This document shows, piece by piece, positions 40,990-49,759 of a stretch of DNA of 64,000 nucleotides (positions within the stretch are counted from its first letter, which is position 1; every line of letters begins with the position of its first letter). The notes beneath the pieces are model-generated. The model did not search any database. It was not told the origin of the DNA and saw nothing but the letters and a program-made list of their open reading frames with translations. The stretch covers positions 1 to 64,000 of the forward strand of contig JAFKKV010000025.1 in the NCBI GenBank assembly GCA_017304475.1, written 5' to 3'. Source of the stretch: Hyphomicrobiales bacterium (GTDB taxonomy: Bacteria > Pseudomonadota > Alphaproteobacteria > Rhizobiales > Phreatobacteraceae). The position numbers and the translations under genes were made by a program.

Positions 40990-41562
40990 ATGGACGTGCT
41001 GATCACTGGAGAGCCGGAAAAGCTGCCGCCCGAGATCCGCGCGCTGGTCGACGCACAGCACCCGGTGCCCGCCGACACGGATTTCTTCGAGCAGGCCTTC
41101 TCGCTCCAGGGCCTGCTGTTTCCAGCGTTCATCGGTGTGACCCTGGCCGTGCTGGGCGCGCTGATGCTGGTCATGGCGCTGGTCATGCTGGTCACCCTGC
41201 GGCGCAACACGGTCTATGACTCGCTCACCGTGGAGATGTGGCTCGGCGGCGCCGGTTTCACCTTCCTGTTCGCCGGCTGGATGATGCTCGGCTCGCTGAA
41301 GACCCGCTACCGACTGATCGGCCGGCAGAAGGCCGGCGAGCGCACCCGCTACGGCCTGTTCCTGACCGGCGACAGCCTCGTCAGCAACAGCCTGTTCCAG
41401 ACCACCGTCATCCCGCGTCCGGCCTTCCGGGGTCTGAGCGGCGGCGCCTTCCGTTATGAGTTCAGGGGCGAGGTGAAATCCGAGACGCTGCCCGGCGCGC
41501 TGGTCTGCCGCGACCGGCCGGCGCTGGAGGCGGCGATCCGGCGCTGGGCCAGTGTGGGCTGA
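40990..41562 (+). CDS. Uncharacterised two-helix membrane protein, 190 residues
   Basis: Two membrane segments (LLFPAFIGVTLAVLGALMLV near 45 and GGAGFTFLFAGWMMLGSLKT near 85) follow a 40-residue polar head. A C-terminal soluble domain has RYGLFLTGDSLVSNSLFQTT and PRPAFRGLSGGAFRYEFRGE, probably beta-rich. AGGGAA precedes the start. An upstream frame overlapping the previous gene is less likely. Family unknown. Confidence 0.6.
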   Translation: MDVLITGEPEKLPPEIRALVDAQHPVPADTDFFEQAFSLQGLLFPAFIGVTLAVLGALMLVMALVMLVTLRRNTVYDSLTVEMWLGGAGFTFLFAGWMMLGSLKTRYRLIGRQKAGERTRYGLFLTGDSLVSNSLFQTTVIPRPAFRGLSGGAFRYEFRGEVKSETLPGALVCRDRPALEAAIRRWASVG

Positions 41563-41681
41563 GGCCCCGGCGCAAGCCCCCTGCCCCCTACGAAACAGGA
41601 TGGCCCGTATACGCCAAGCGCCGATGCGCCGGCGCGCCATCCCGTGTTGACTGCCCGGCCTTGAACCAGGGACCGACCGGC

Positions 41682-42902
41682 ATGGGCATGGACAGGCCTT
41701 CCCCCGCCACGACAATCCCGGCCCGCGCCCCGGCGTCGGCCGCCGCCACGCATTGGCCGGCGGTGGCGCTCACCGTGCTGGTCAGCGTGGTGGCGGCGCT
41801 GCAGGTGGGCAAGGCGGCGATCGCGCTCGGCGCCTTGCAGGCCGATCTCGGTCTGTCACTCGCCGAAGGCGGCTGGGTGATGGCGGTGTTCGCGCTGATC
41901 GGGGTTGTCGGCGGCATTCCCGTGGGGGCGCTGACCGGCCGGTTCGGCGACCGGCGCATCATGCTCGCGGGCCTTGCCGCGCTGGCGCTCGGCAGCACCG
42001 CTGGCGCCTTCGCCAATGGCCTCGCCTGGCTGATCGCAAGCCGTATCGTCGAGGGCCTGGGTTTCCTGCTGGTGGTGACGGCGGCGCCCACTCTGCTCGG
42101 CCGGGTGACCGGGCCGGCGCGCCGCGACCTCGCCTTCGGCCTCTGGGGCACCTTCATGGCGGCGGGCATCGTCATCGCCATGCTGGCCGGCCCGCTTTTT
42201 CCGAGCTGGCGCAGCCTCTGGCTCGCCAATGCCGCGCTGGTGCTTTCGAGCGCACTCGTCTTCGCGCTTGCGGTGAAGCCCGGGCCGAAGGCGACAGAGC
42301 CGCTGTCGCCGGCACGGCTCGCACGCGACACCGCCGCCACCTTGCGCGACGGCCGCCCCGGCCTGCTGGCGCTCGCCTTCGCCGCCTATAACCTGCAGTT
42401 TTTCGCCGCCGTCGGCTTCCTGCCCATTCTCCTCACCCAGCGGCTCGGCGTCTCGATCGCCGCGGCCGGCGCGCTCAGCGCTGTCGCCATCGGCGCCAAT
42501 ACGCTGGGCAATGTGGCGAGCGGCCCGCTGCTCGCCCGCGGCGTCTCGCGCGCCGCGCTGATCGCGGTGGCGAGCGGCGTGATGGGGCTGACCGGCCTGT
42601 TGCTGTTCCTGCCCGCCACCCCGCCGCTCCTGGTCTTCCTGCTCTTCGTCGTCTTTTCCGCCGTCGGCGGCCTGCTGCCGCCGACCGTGCTGGGCGCCGC
42701 CCCCACGGTGAGCGCCACGCCCGCGCTCGCGCCCATCGCGCTCGGCCTGATCATCCAGGGCAATAATCTCGGCCAGGTGCTGGGCCCGGTGGTGGTGGGC
42801 AGCACGGTGGCCGCCTTCGGCTGGCCGGCCGCCGCCGTGCCGGTGGCGCTGGCGGGCGCGGCCGGCGTCGGGCTCGCCTGGGCCTTGAGGGCGCGCGGCT
42901 GA
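41682..42902 (+). CDS. MFS transporter
   Basis: A 406-residue inner-membrane protein with 12 helices. The loop between helices 2 and 3 has GALTGRFGDRRIMLAGLAAL, the MFS motif A; AEGGWVMAVFALIGVVGGIP precedes it. The start is set by AGGGA nine bases upstream; a TTG seven codons before and another ATG are alternatives. It is close to CynX/YeaN-like or arabinose-efflux-like groups; substrate unknown. It lies 62 bases before the LanC-like gene, possibly in one transcript. Confidence 0.87.
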   Translation: MGMDRPSPATTIPARAPASAAATHWPAVALTVLVSVVAALQVGKAAIALGALQADLGLSLAEGGWVMAVFALIGVVGGIPVGALTGRFGDRRIMLAGLAALALGSTAGAFANGLAWLIASRIVEGLGFLLVVTAAPTLLGRVTGPARRDLAFGLWGTFMAAGIVIAMLAGPLFPSWRSLWLANAALVLSSALVFALAVKPGPKATEPLSPARLARDTAATLRDGRPGLLALAFAAYNLQFFAAVGFLPILLTQRLGVSIAAAGALSAVAIGANTLGNVASGPLLARGVSRAALIAVASGVMGLTGLLLFLPATPPLLVFLLFVVFSAVGGLLPPTVLGAAPTVSATPALAPIALGLIIQGNNLGQVLGPVVVGSTVAAFGWPAAAVPVALAGAAGVGLAWALRARG

Positions 42903-42964
42903 GGGCCTTGTGTCGGGCCGGCGAAGGCCGATGATGCGGCGCCCGTGAGCCAAGGCCGCCCGTC

Positions 42965-44158
42965 ATGATCGATCCCGCCCGCCACCGCCCCTTGCTGCCG
43001 CTCGCCTGGGACGCGGCGGCCGCTGAGGCCGCGATCGAGGAGATCGTCGCCGACGCGCTCGGCGCCTTCGATCCGATAAGCTTCTGGCCGGCCCATCCCC
43101 AGGACGACGGCGTCGAGGATGGCGAGACCAGCCTCTATTTCGGCGCCGCCGGCATGGTCTGGGCGCTCGACTATCTCGCGCGGGTCGGCGCCACCACGGC
43201 GCGACCCGACTTCCGCGCCGTGCTGCCGCGCCTGCTGACGGCCAACACGGCGGCCTTCGCCCGCATGAACTATGCCGCCCATGGCTCGCTCTTGTTCGGC
43301 GACATGGGCACGGCGCTGGTGGCCATGCGGATCGCGCCCTCACCCGCCACCGCCGACCTCGTTTTCGCCCGCGCCGAGGCCAACACCGCCTTGCCGATCC
43401 GCGAGCTGATGTGGGGCCTGCCCGGCTCCCTGCTGGCCTCACTGCACATGCACACCCTGACCGGCGAGCCACGCTGGCGCCGGCTGTTCGAGGCGCAGGC
43501 CGCGCGCCTCATCGACGCGCTCGAGGACACGCCCGACGGCCGGCTCTGGACCCAGGACCTCTATGGCCAGCACCGGCAATGGCTCGGCCCCGTGCACGGC
43601 TTCGCCGGCAACATGATCCCGCTTTTGCGCGGCTGGCACTGGCTGAGCGAGGCGCAGCAGGCAACGGTGGCGGAGGCCGCGACGCGCACGCTGGCCTTGA
43701 CCGCCATCACCTCGGAGACCGGCGCCACCTGGCCGCCGCAAACCCGGCCGACCCGCCCCGTCAGCCTCTGCCAGCACTGCCACGGCGCCCCCGGCATGGT
43801 GACCACCTTCGCCGCCGCGCCCTTCCGCTCGGCTGCGCTGGACGCGCTGGACGCGCTGATGGCGGCCGGCGGCGCCTTCACCTGGGCCGCCGGCCCGCTC
43901 GCCAAGGGCTCCAACCTCTGCCACGGCACCGGCGGCAACGGCTATGCCTTCCTCAGGCTTTACGAGCGGACCGGAGAGGAGCTGTGGCTTGAGCGGGCGC
44001 GGGTGTTCGCGATGAACGCGATCGGGCAGTGGCGGGAAGCGCGGGAGGCGGTCGGGCGGGGGCGATATTCGTTGTGGACGGGGGATATCGGGCTGGCGGT
44101 GTATCTTTGGGATTGCGGGAGGGGTGTGGGGGCATTTCCGGTGGTGGATGTGGTTTGA
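42965..44158 (+). CDS. LanC-like protein (stand-alone lanthionine synthetase C family)
   Basis: A 397-residue protein with the LanC alpha/alpha barrel. Zinc ligands are visible: Cys in QHCHGAPGMV near 272, and the Cys-His of NLCHGTGGNG near 319-320; a His in GPVHGFAGN near 211 matches the catalytic His of NisC. The end GRYSLWTGDIGLAVYLWDC is typical of the family. In LanC these residues activate Cys thiols for addition to dehydroamino acids; LanC-like proteins without a precursor peptide may do glutathione- or Cys-adduct chemistry. No dehydratase or precursor is adjacent. Confidence 0.87.
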   Translation: MIDPARHRPLLPLAWDAAAAEAAIEEIVADALGAFDPISFWPAHPQDDGVEDGETSLYFGAAGMVWALDYLARVGATTARPDFRAVLPRLLTANTAAFARMNYAAHGSLLFGDMGTALVAMRIAPSPATADLVFARAEANTALPIRELMWGLPGSLLASLHMHTLTGEPRWRRLFEAQAARLIDALEDTPDGRLWTQDLYGQHRQWLGPVHGFAGNMIPLLRGWHWLSEAQQATVAEAATRTLALTAITSETGATWPPQTRPTRPVSLCQHCHGAPGMVTTFAAAPFRSAALDALDALMAAGGAFTWAAGPLAKGSNLCHGTGGNGYAFLRLYERTGEELWLERARVFAMNAIGQWREAREAVGRGRYSLWTGDIGLAVYLWDCGRGVGAFPVVDVV

Positions 44159-44242
44159 GGGGAGCGATTGGGGTGACTGTGACGCGAGAAGCCCCTGCGG
44201 TCATCGTCAGGAACGACGAGACGATATGATGGATGGGCAATA

Positions 44243-44267
44243 GGAAATATTTTTCGGAATATTTTTC
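44243..44267. promoter_or_regulatory. AT-rich tandem repeat ahead of the defence island
   Basis: GGAAATATTTTTC is followed at once by GGAATATTTTTC, a near-exact direct repeat in a sharply AT-rich patch. It lies 52-76 bases before the first island gene. It could be an operator for the XRE-type protein encoded next, or part of the junction between chromosome and island. Confidence 0.4.
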
Positions 44268-44318
44268 TTGATTTTTGTCCGTCGCGGCGGCACACTTTCC
44301 TCCCCTGCGAGGCCCACC

Positions 44319-44867
44319 ATGAGCGAGCGCACACTGGACGATGTGATGGACTCGTTGAGCCATTTGCTCGACGATTTTGATAGCGTTGCGCGTTCGGCGC
44401 ACGAGCGCTATCGGGCCTATCCCCCCGCAATTCTTATCGAACATAGCCCCCGCGCTGCAGCGACCTGCACGTATGATCACATGGTGGCAGAGGCCGATCG
44501 GCGGTTTTTCGGCCGGCCTGACGTTCGCTCTATCGACATGCGTGGTCTGAAGCTTTGGTTGGTTGGCGACCATTCCGTGGTCAGGCTGAAGAAGATGGAT
44601 GAGGACGGCGTCAGCCGCAATTACCCCACCAAGCAGGCCAAGGACTTTGATGCGGGTGAAGAACTTCCGGGCCTACCGCTGGCGCCGACGAGGCTCAGCG
44701 TTGGCTACCTGCTCGACCCCACCGGGACGCAATTTGTTCGGTCGCAGATCGCGCGCCCCCATGGGCGAAAGGCACTTTGGTGCGCAGCAATCATCCCCAC
44801 AGAACAGCGCGAAGCGGGCAAACGCGCCTGGCGGGATGTGACGCGTCAAGGGTCTTTCGGACGATAA
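44319..44867 (+). CDS. Putative toxin partner of an XRE-ImmA/IrrE protein, 182 residues
   Basis: It starts MSERTLDDVMDSLSHLLDDF and has HERYRAYPPAILIEHSPRAA near 30, then AEADRRFFGRPDVRSIDMRG and a beta-rich middle (LKLWLVGDHSVVRLKKMDED). No known catalytic motif is seen. It ends 17 bases before an XRE/ImmA-IrrE gene. In known two-gene systems an ImmA-type antitoxin with HTH follows a toxin of this size; from memory the RosmerTA (RmrT-RmrA) pair has this layout, but I cannot confirm homology. Confidence 0.55.
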   Translation: MSERTLDDVMDSLSHLLDDFDSVARSAHERYRAYPPAILIEHSPRAAATCTYDHMVAEADRRFFGRPDVRSIDMRGLKLWLVGDHSVVRLKKMDEDGVSRNYPTKQAKDFDAGEELPGLPLAPTRLSVGYLLDPTGTQFVRSQIARPHGRKALWCAAIIPTEQREAGKRAWRDVTRQGSFGR

Positions 44868-44884
44868 TTTGAGCCGCGACTACC

Positions 44885-45988
44885 ATGCCGAAATTCAATC
44901 ACCACATGCTTACGCTCGCCCGCGATTCGCGCGGGCTGACGCAGGCCGAGCTTTCAGAGCGCATGTCCGTAGCGCAGGGTACGCTGTCGAAATACGAGAC
45001 TGGTTTCTCTGAACCGACAGAGGAGTTCGTGTCCGACCTTGGCGGCGCATTGGGCTATCCCGCATCATTCTTCTTTCAAGATGGCAGGCCCTACGGATTC
45101 CCACCATTTCATTATCGGAAAAGAAAAAAGCTTTCGTCAAAAGTTCTTGGCAGAATTGTTGCTGAAATGAATATCCGACGGATGCATATTCTAAAGCTGT
45201 CGCTGTCGTTTCCTCTCCAATCAAATGCATTTATTCCTGAAATTGATAGGGACGATTACAGGGGCCGCGGCAACGCGCGACTTAATACAGAAGACGTCGC
45301 ACGGCAAATCAGAGAAATGTGGATGCTGCCGAGCGGCCCTATCGACAACATGGTTGATCTTATCGAGGAACACGGTGGGATTGTAGTGCCTTGTGATTTT
45401 GGGACAGACCTGATCGACGCGATGAGCCAGCGCATCGACGGGATGCCTGTACTCTTCTTTGTGAACGTCAACGCCCCCGCTGACCGGCTTCGGCATACTC
45501 TTGCCCACGAGTTGGGTCACATGGTGTTGCACACGATCACGTTTGCCGACGACGATGAGATGGAGCAGGAAGCCGATGCTTTTGCTGGAGCCTTCTTGGT
45601 CCCAGCCGACGAAATTCGGACTCAATTGCGCCGGTTCGATCTGCGCCAACTTGCAAACCTTAAGACGTACTGGAAGGTTTCGATGGCCGCGCTTGCGGTA
45701 AGGGCCGACAGATTAAATCTGATCACACCATATCAAAAGAAGCACTTTTGGATTGAAATGGGGAAACTCGGTTATCGCAAGAGAGAACCAAACGAACCAC
45801 CGAAAGAAAAGGCAAAGCTACTACGCCATATGGTGGCTTTTCATATAAAGAAACTCGGGTATTCGATACAGGAAATGGCTGACATGCTCCACTTAAACAT
45901 GCGCGATTTTCAACAAATGTACGATCCAAGCGCTACCGGACCATCTTCACCAGAAAGAAATGCGCCGCTTTTACGTCTTGTGAAATAG
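44885..45988 (+). CDS. XRE family regulator fused to ImmA/IrrE metallopeptidase domain
   Basis: A 367-residue protein. Residues 8-62 form an XRE HTH (SRGLTQAELSERMSVAQGTL, then SKYETGFSEPTEEFV). Residues 150-260 form the ImmA/IrrE (COG2856) zinc peptidase with HELGHMVLH near 208 and the third-ligand region EQEADAFAGAFLVP near 230. A final helical domain with SIQEMADMLHLNMRDFQQMY near 335 looks like a second DNA-binding unit. Such proteins act as autorepressing antitoxins or cleave a repressor. Codon use is more AT-rich than in the flanking chromosome. Confidence 0.87.
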   Translation: MPKFNHHMLTLARDSRGLTQAELSERMSVAQGTLSKYETGFSEPTEEFVSDLGGALGYPASFFFQDGRPYGFPPFHYRKRKKLSSKVLGRIVAEMNIRRMHILKLSLSFPLQSNAFIPEIDRDDYRGRGNARLNTEDVARQIREMWMLPSGPIDNMVDLIEEHGGIVVPCDFGTDLIDAMSQRIDGMPVLFFVNVNAPADRLRHTLAHELGHMVLHTITFADDDEMEQEADAFAGAFLVPADEIRTQLRRFDLRQLANLKTYWKVSMAALAVRADRLNLITPYQKKHFWIEMGKLGYRKREPNEPPKEKAKLLRHMVAFHIKKLGYSIQEMADMLHLNMRDFQQMYDPSATGPSSPERNAPLLRLVK

Positions 45989-46335
45989 ATTGCGCGGTGA
46001 CGAATTCACCTTCTCCAAGAGGAGAGGCGTAGGCGCGCAATCAAAGCCTGTCGACTCAGGCTTGAACTTCAATTGGCGTGCGTTGTCCCGCACGACACCA
46101 ATGTCAACCTCATCGAGGCCCATCGCTGACTCGACTTCGATATCAAGTGTGAGCCTGACCTTTGTCCCCTGACCGCGCTGCAGTTCCATCACCACAGCGT
46201 GCAGGATTGCATCGAATGCTTTGACTGGCCGGGAGGTGTCAATCTCAACCGTTCCAAAAAACGACTGGGCTTACGCGCCTCACCTGCTTTGCGGAACTCA
46301 TCGGCTCCTGCCTCACCGAACCGGTCCGGGCATTA
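45971..46335 (-). pseudogene. Frameshifted remnant resembling the C-terminus of a DUF499-type ATPase
   Basis: On the minus strand the reading FFGTVEIDTSRPVKAFDAIL leads into KVRLTLDIEVESAMGLDEVD and IGVVRDNARQLKFKPESTGF, matching from memory the end of DUF499-domain ATPases (FHGSV-xLD, VTLEIEAE, ENSRTLKF, GFE). A neighbouring frame upstream reads GADEFRKAGEARKPSRF and would join it if one base were changed in a run of six T (46256-46261). Stops close both frames, so the gene is dead. A further 53-codon frame at 46330-46485 (GRAGNYGDTYRIPHFTAPAR) is unassigned. Confidence 0.55.
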
Positions 46336-46488
46336 CGGTGACACGTGCCTCATGGCCCTTAAGCCGAGCCGGTGCGGTGAAATGGGGAATGCGGTACGTG
46401 TCGCCGTAATTCCCAGCTCGTCCTGTCCCGCCCTTCACGGCCAGCGCAAGAAACCGTCGATAACGTCGGCGGACTTACTCCCCTCTGA

Positions 46489-47706
46489 CTAGGTCGGCAG
46501 CGAGCGACCTTCCCCTTGCTCTACAAGACGCGCGAGCTGCGGGTCATACCGATATCCCGCAATTGTCCCGTCCTTGATCCTCTCGACAGCCTCATCGATG
46601 GCGAAGATGGGCACAAGGAACCACTCTTTCGGTAAAACTGGCTTCCCGAAACGATCCTTGACTTCCACATCCAGTCGGGCCGTGCCGAATATCCTGTGAA
46701 TCAAGTTCTCAAGTTTCGATCTGTTGATGTTGTACAGTTCATAAGTGGCCACAACCTCGACATCCGCCATCAGGAATGTCGGATCGAGCCGCGCGTTGGC
46801 TATGCGGCGCTCAACGTTTCCACCGGTGACACCGATCTTGTGAAGAAGCTCGCGATGAGCGGCGACAGTTGGATCGTCGGACTTGCTTCGCAACACATAA
46901 ATCGTGCCACTGGCTTCATCACCATCGCCTGTGTGGTCCGCAAACAGAGGCCCTGCCGTCGGGTCGGTTATCCGCCTGCCAGCCTCATCCTTGTAAAGCG
47001 CCCGCTGAAGTGACCGCAAAAGCAAATCGCTTTCGGTGCCATTGGAATAAATGACTCTGAGCCTCGCATCCGACTCGCCATTTGGCGCTTTGAATACGTC
47101 ACCAATCTCAGCCACATACGCGGTCTGACCACCCAATATGAAAAACTGGCCGGTCTGAATCTCCGCTTTGAGGAAGCCTGCATCCTTGACGAACCGTCTC
47201 GTCGTGCGCAGGCCGTTTTCCAGGTCGCGCTGAACCTTCTCGAATAGCGACCGGAACGTTTCAAAATCCAAGCACTTTTCCCGGCTCGCAATTTCTTCAG
47301 CCTCCCGCTTCTCAGCGTTGGTGCGGACATGGCGCAGGTTGGTGATGTCAGAAGAACCGGCAGCGCCCTCCAATTCAGCGAGCAATTCATCCTCGTCGAT
47401 CGTGTCCGACGGCGCGAAGGACGCGATCTCCCCCCCGGTCAAAAGGCCCTGGTGGTCGAATGGCGCAAGCAGGGAGCGGCACTCATCGAGCGCGCGCAGC
47501 CGATCGAGGCGCACAGCATAGAGCCGTTCGAAAATATCGCGATCTTCATTGTGCAAAGGCGCGCGACCATGCTTCTCGACAAACCGCTGAACTTCCTCGA
47601 AGCCAGCGATGATACGTTCTTCGCGTGGTGAACGACCGCCTTTCTTTTCGGCCTGCGCAAAATCGTCGAGCTCCGAGCGCAGTTCGTCGAGGTCGAGGTC
47701 ACTCAT
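46489..47706 (-). CDS. GIY-YIG nuclease (T5orf172-type) of a helicase-methyltransferase system
   Basis: A 405-residue protein. Residues 1-160 are charged and helical. The middle (about 160-255) has AGFLKAEIQTGQFFILGGQT, AYVAEIGDVFKAPNGESDAR and GTESDLLLRSLQRALYKDEA, a conserved unnamed domain. The nuclease spans about 265-400: GTIYVLRS, then LLHKIGVTGGNVERRIA with the catalytic Arg, KLENLIHRIF with the catalytic Glu, and PKEWFLVP. All key GIY-YIG positions appear intact. It overlaps the helicase stop by 8 bases, so they are translated together. Confidence 0.85.
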   Translation of the reverse strand: MSDLDLDELRSELDDFAQAEKKGGRSPREERIIAGFEEVQRFVEKHGRAPLHNEDRDIFERLYAVRLDRLRALDECRSLLAPFDHQGLLTGGEIASFAPSDTIDEDELLAELEGAAGSSDITNLRHVRTNAEKREAEEIASREKCLDFETFRSLFEKVQRDLENGLRTTRRFVKDAGFLKAEIQTGQFFILGGQTAYVAEIGDVFKAPNGESDARLRVIYSNGTESDLLLRSLQRALYKDEAGRRITDPTAGPLFADHTGDGDEASGTIYVLRSKSDDPTVAAHRELLHKIGVTGGNVERRIANARLDPTFLMADVEVVATYELYNINRSKLENLIHRIFGTARLDVEVKDRFGKPVLPKEWFLVPIFAIDEAVERIKDGTIAGYRYDPQLARLVEQGEGRSLPT

Positions 47707-49759
47707 AGCGGCCCTCATCCTTGAAGCGGACGAATGCGGCGGCCCCCTCGGCCATACGTTTTTCCCAGACGTCCGCTGAACTGATGGACGGAAGTCGGCC
47801 GCGCTCCTTCTTGAACCGCAAGGCACGCACCGCCAGATCCTTCGCCTCCTCTGGGGTCAAGCTCGTGCGCTTGGCGGCAATCGCCGCGGCCACCTGCTTA
47901 AGACTGTCTTCGCTCATCGTCTTGGCAAGGATCGCATAGGCTTCGCCAAAAGGATTGATCCGATCGATCAAGTCGATGTCCAACTCCCGCACGTCCATCG
48001 CGAACTTGCGCACGCCATCGACAAAGGCGGTGTTTGCAGATTCCTCGCCGAGCGAACTGCCGGACGCGAGCTCCTTGGCCTTTTGAGTGAGGTTCAGCGC
48101 CGCCACGGCGTGCTGACGAACTGCCTCCTGGTCTTCCTCGTCCAGGTGGGGGAACTTGTCCTTGATGATCTTACCCATTCGCACCTGGGTTAGTTCCTCT
48201 GGCACCAGTTCCTCGTCGAACAGGCCGCGCTCAATCGTCGTCTTGTCCTGCACGAAGGCCGCGATCACTTCATTCAGATCCTCCTGACAGATGCGTGTCG
48301 CTTCCTCGCTCTTGGGCGCGGCTAGCCCCTTGATCTCGATCTGGAATTTGCCGGTCTCCTCGTTGAAGCCGACGTTGCACTTGTTCGGATCGTATCCACC
48401 GTCGCCATAGTCAAATCCCGGCGTCGGGCCGCTCTGCGGGTTCTTCGGCTTGAACTCGAAGCGGGGCGCCAACACCTGCTCCATCAGCAGACTGGCCGCG
48501 ATGGCCTTCAGCGTGTCATTGACGGCCTCGGTCACTATGTCGTCTGCGGCAGCCGGTTCGGCGATCAAGTTCGAAAAACGGGCGCGGGTCTTGCCCGGCG
48601 CATCGCGGGTCGCGCGACCGATAATCTGAACGATCTCGGTGAGGCTGGATCGATAGCCGACCGTCAGGGCATGCTCGCACCAGATCCAGTCGAAGCCTTC
48701 CTTCGCCATGCCCAGCGCGATGATGATGTCCACATGGTCGCGATTGTTCTTCTGCGCCGGATCTTTCAGAGCGGCGGAAACGCGATCCCGCTTGGCGGTG
48801 TCGTCGTCAACCAGATCGGCGATACGTAAGACCCGCCCATCCGCGGCCTTGACGAGTTGGAAGCCGGTGGCGGGGTCGGCCCCTTGCCAAGCGCCCAGCG
48901 TCTCGATGATGTGCTCCACCTCCTTGATCTTGTCCTTCGTGCTCTCACGCGAATTGACGTTCGGGATATGGATGATCGTCTTCTCGGCTGGGTTCAGCAC
49001 CTTCAGAATGTCGTCGGCGTACGAGTCAGAGTAGAAGAAATAGCCGATGTCGAGCTGCTTCAGATACTGATAGCCGTTGAGCTGCTCATAATAGGTGTAA
49101 GTGACGCTGTCGAACTTGCCTTCGTCCTGGGGTGCCAACACGGCCTCGGCGTCGCCCCGGAAATAAGACCCGGTCATCGCGACGATATGCACGCGGTCGC
49201 GGGTGATGAAATCGCCCAGATGGGTACCGAGCTTGTTGTCGGGATTAGCCGAGACGTGGTGGAACTCATCCACTGCGATCAGCCGATCATCGAACGCTCC
49301 GACCCCGAATTTGTCGACGGCGAAACGGAAGGTCGCATGGGTGCAGACCAGCACCTTGTCGTCGCTTTCAAGGAACGCCCCGAGCGCATTGACCTTCCCG
49401 CCATTGTCGTTGCCGGGCGCGTCGCACAGGTTCCATTTCGGCTCGACGTGCCAGTCCGCCCAGAAGCCATGCTTGCTCAGCGGCTCGTCATGAAAGCTTG
49501 AGCCGATGGACTTTTCCGGTACGACGATGATGGCCTGTTTGACGTCCTGGTTAGTGAGCTTGTCGAGCGCGATGAACATCAGTGCGCGGCTCTTCCCCGA
49601 GGCCGGCGGCGACTTGATCAGCAAATATTGCTCCCCGCGCTTCTCAAAGGCTCGCTCCTGCATCGGCCGCATGCCGAACTCATTGGCCTTGGTCGAGCTG
49701 CCGTTGCTGGCATAGGAAACCGAAACGGAGGGGACTGATTTTGGCTTGTTGTCGATCAT
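47699..49759 (-). CDS. SF2 DEAD/DEAH-type helicase of the defence operon
   Basis: A 686-residue two-lobed helicase. Seen: SPPASGKSRALMF (motif I, residues 50-62), AVDEFHHVS (motif II, 162-170), MTGSYFRG (motif III, near 195), EGFDWIWCEHALTVGYRSSL (motif V, near 353) and EIVQIIGRATRDAPGK (motif VI, near 378). The last 300 residues are helical and unassigned. It would move along DNA or remodel it to bring the nuclease to a target. It overlaps both flanking genes (4 bases with the 258-residue gene, 8 with the GIY-YIG gene). Confidence 0.88.
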   Translation of the reverse strand: MIDNKPKSVPSVSVSYASNGSSTKANEFGMRPMQERAFEKRGEQYLLIKSPPASGKSRALMFIALDKLTNQDVKQAIIVVPEKSIGSSFHDEPLSKHGFWADWHVEPKWNLCDAPGNDNGGKVNALGAFLESDDKVLVCTHATFRFAVDKFGVGAFDDRLIAVDEFHHVSANPDNKLGTHLGDFITRDRVHIVAMTGSYFRGDAEAVLAPQDEGKFDSVTYTYYEQLNGYQYLKQLDIGYFFYSDSYADDILKVLNPAEKTIIHIPNVNSRESTKDKIKEVEHIIETLGAWQGADPATGFQLVKAADGRVLRIADLVDDDTAKRDRVSAALKDPAQKNNRDHVDIIIALGMAKEGFDWIWCEHALTVGYRSSLTEIVQIIGRATRDAPGKTRARFSNLIAEPAAADDIVTEAVNDTLKAIAASLLMEQVLAPRFEFKPKNPQSGPTPGFDYGDGGYDPNKCNVGFNEETGKFQIEIKGLAAPKSEEATRICQEDLNEVIAAFVQDKTTIERGLFDEELVPEELTQVRMGKIIKDKFPHLDEEDQEAVRQHAVAALNLTQKAKELASGSSLGEESANTAFVDGVRKFAMDVRELDIDLIDRINPFGEAYAILAKTMSEDSLKQVAAAIAAKRTSLTPEEAKDLAVRALRFKKERGRLPSISSADVWEKRMAEGAAAFVRFKDEGRYE

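Noticed and set aside
42965..44158. A lanthipeptide biosynthesis cluster
   Set aside because: Only the LanC-like protein exists; no precursor peptide, dehydratase, leader peptidase or dedicated ABC exporter was found on either side.
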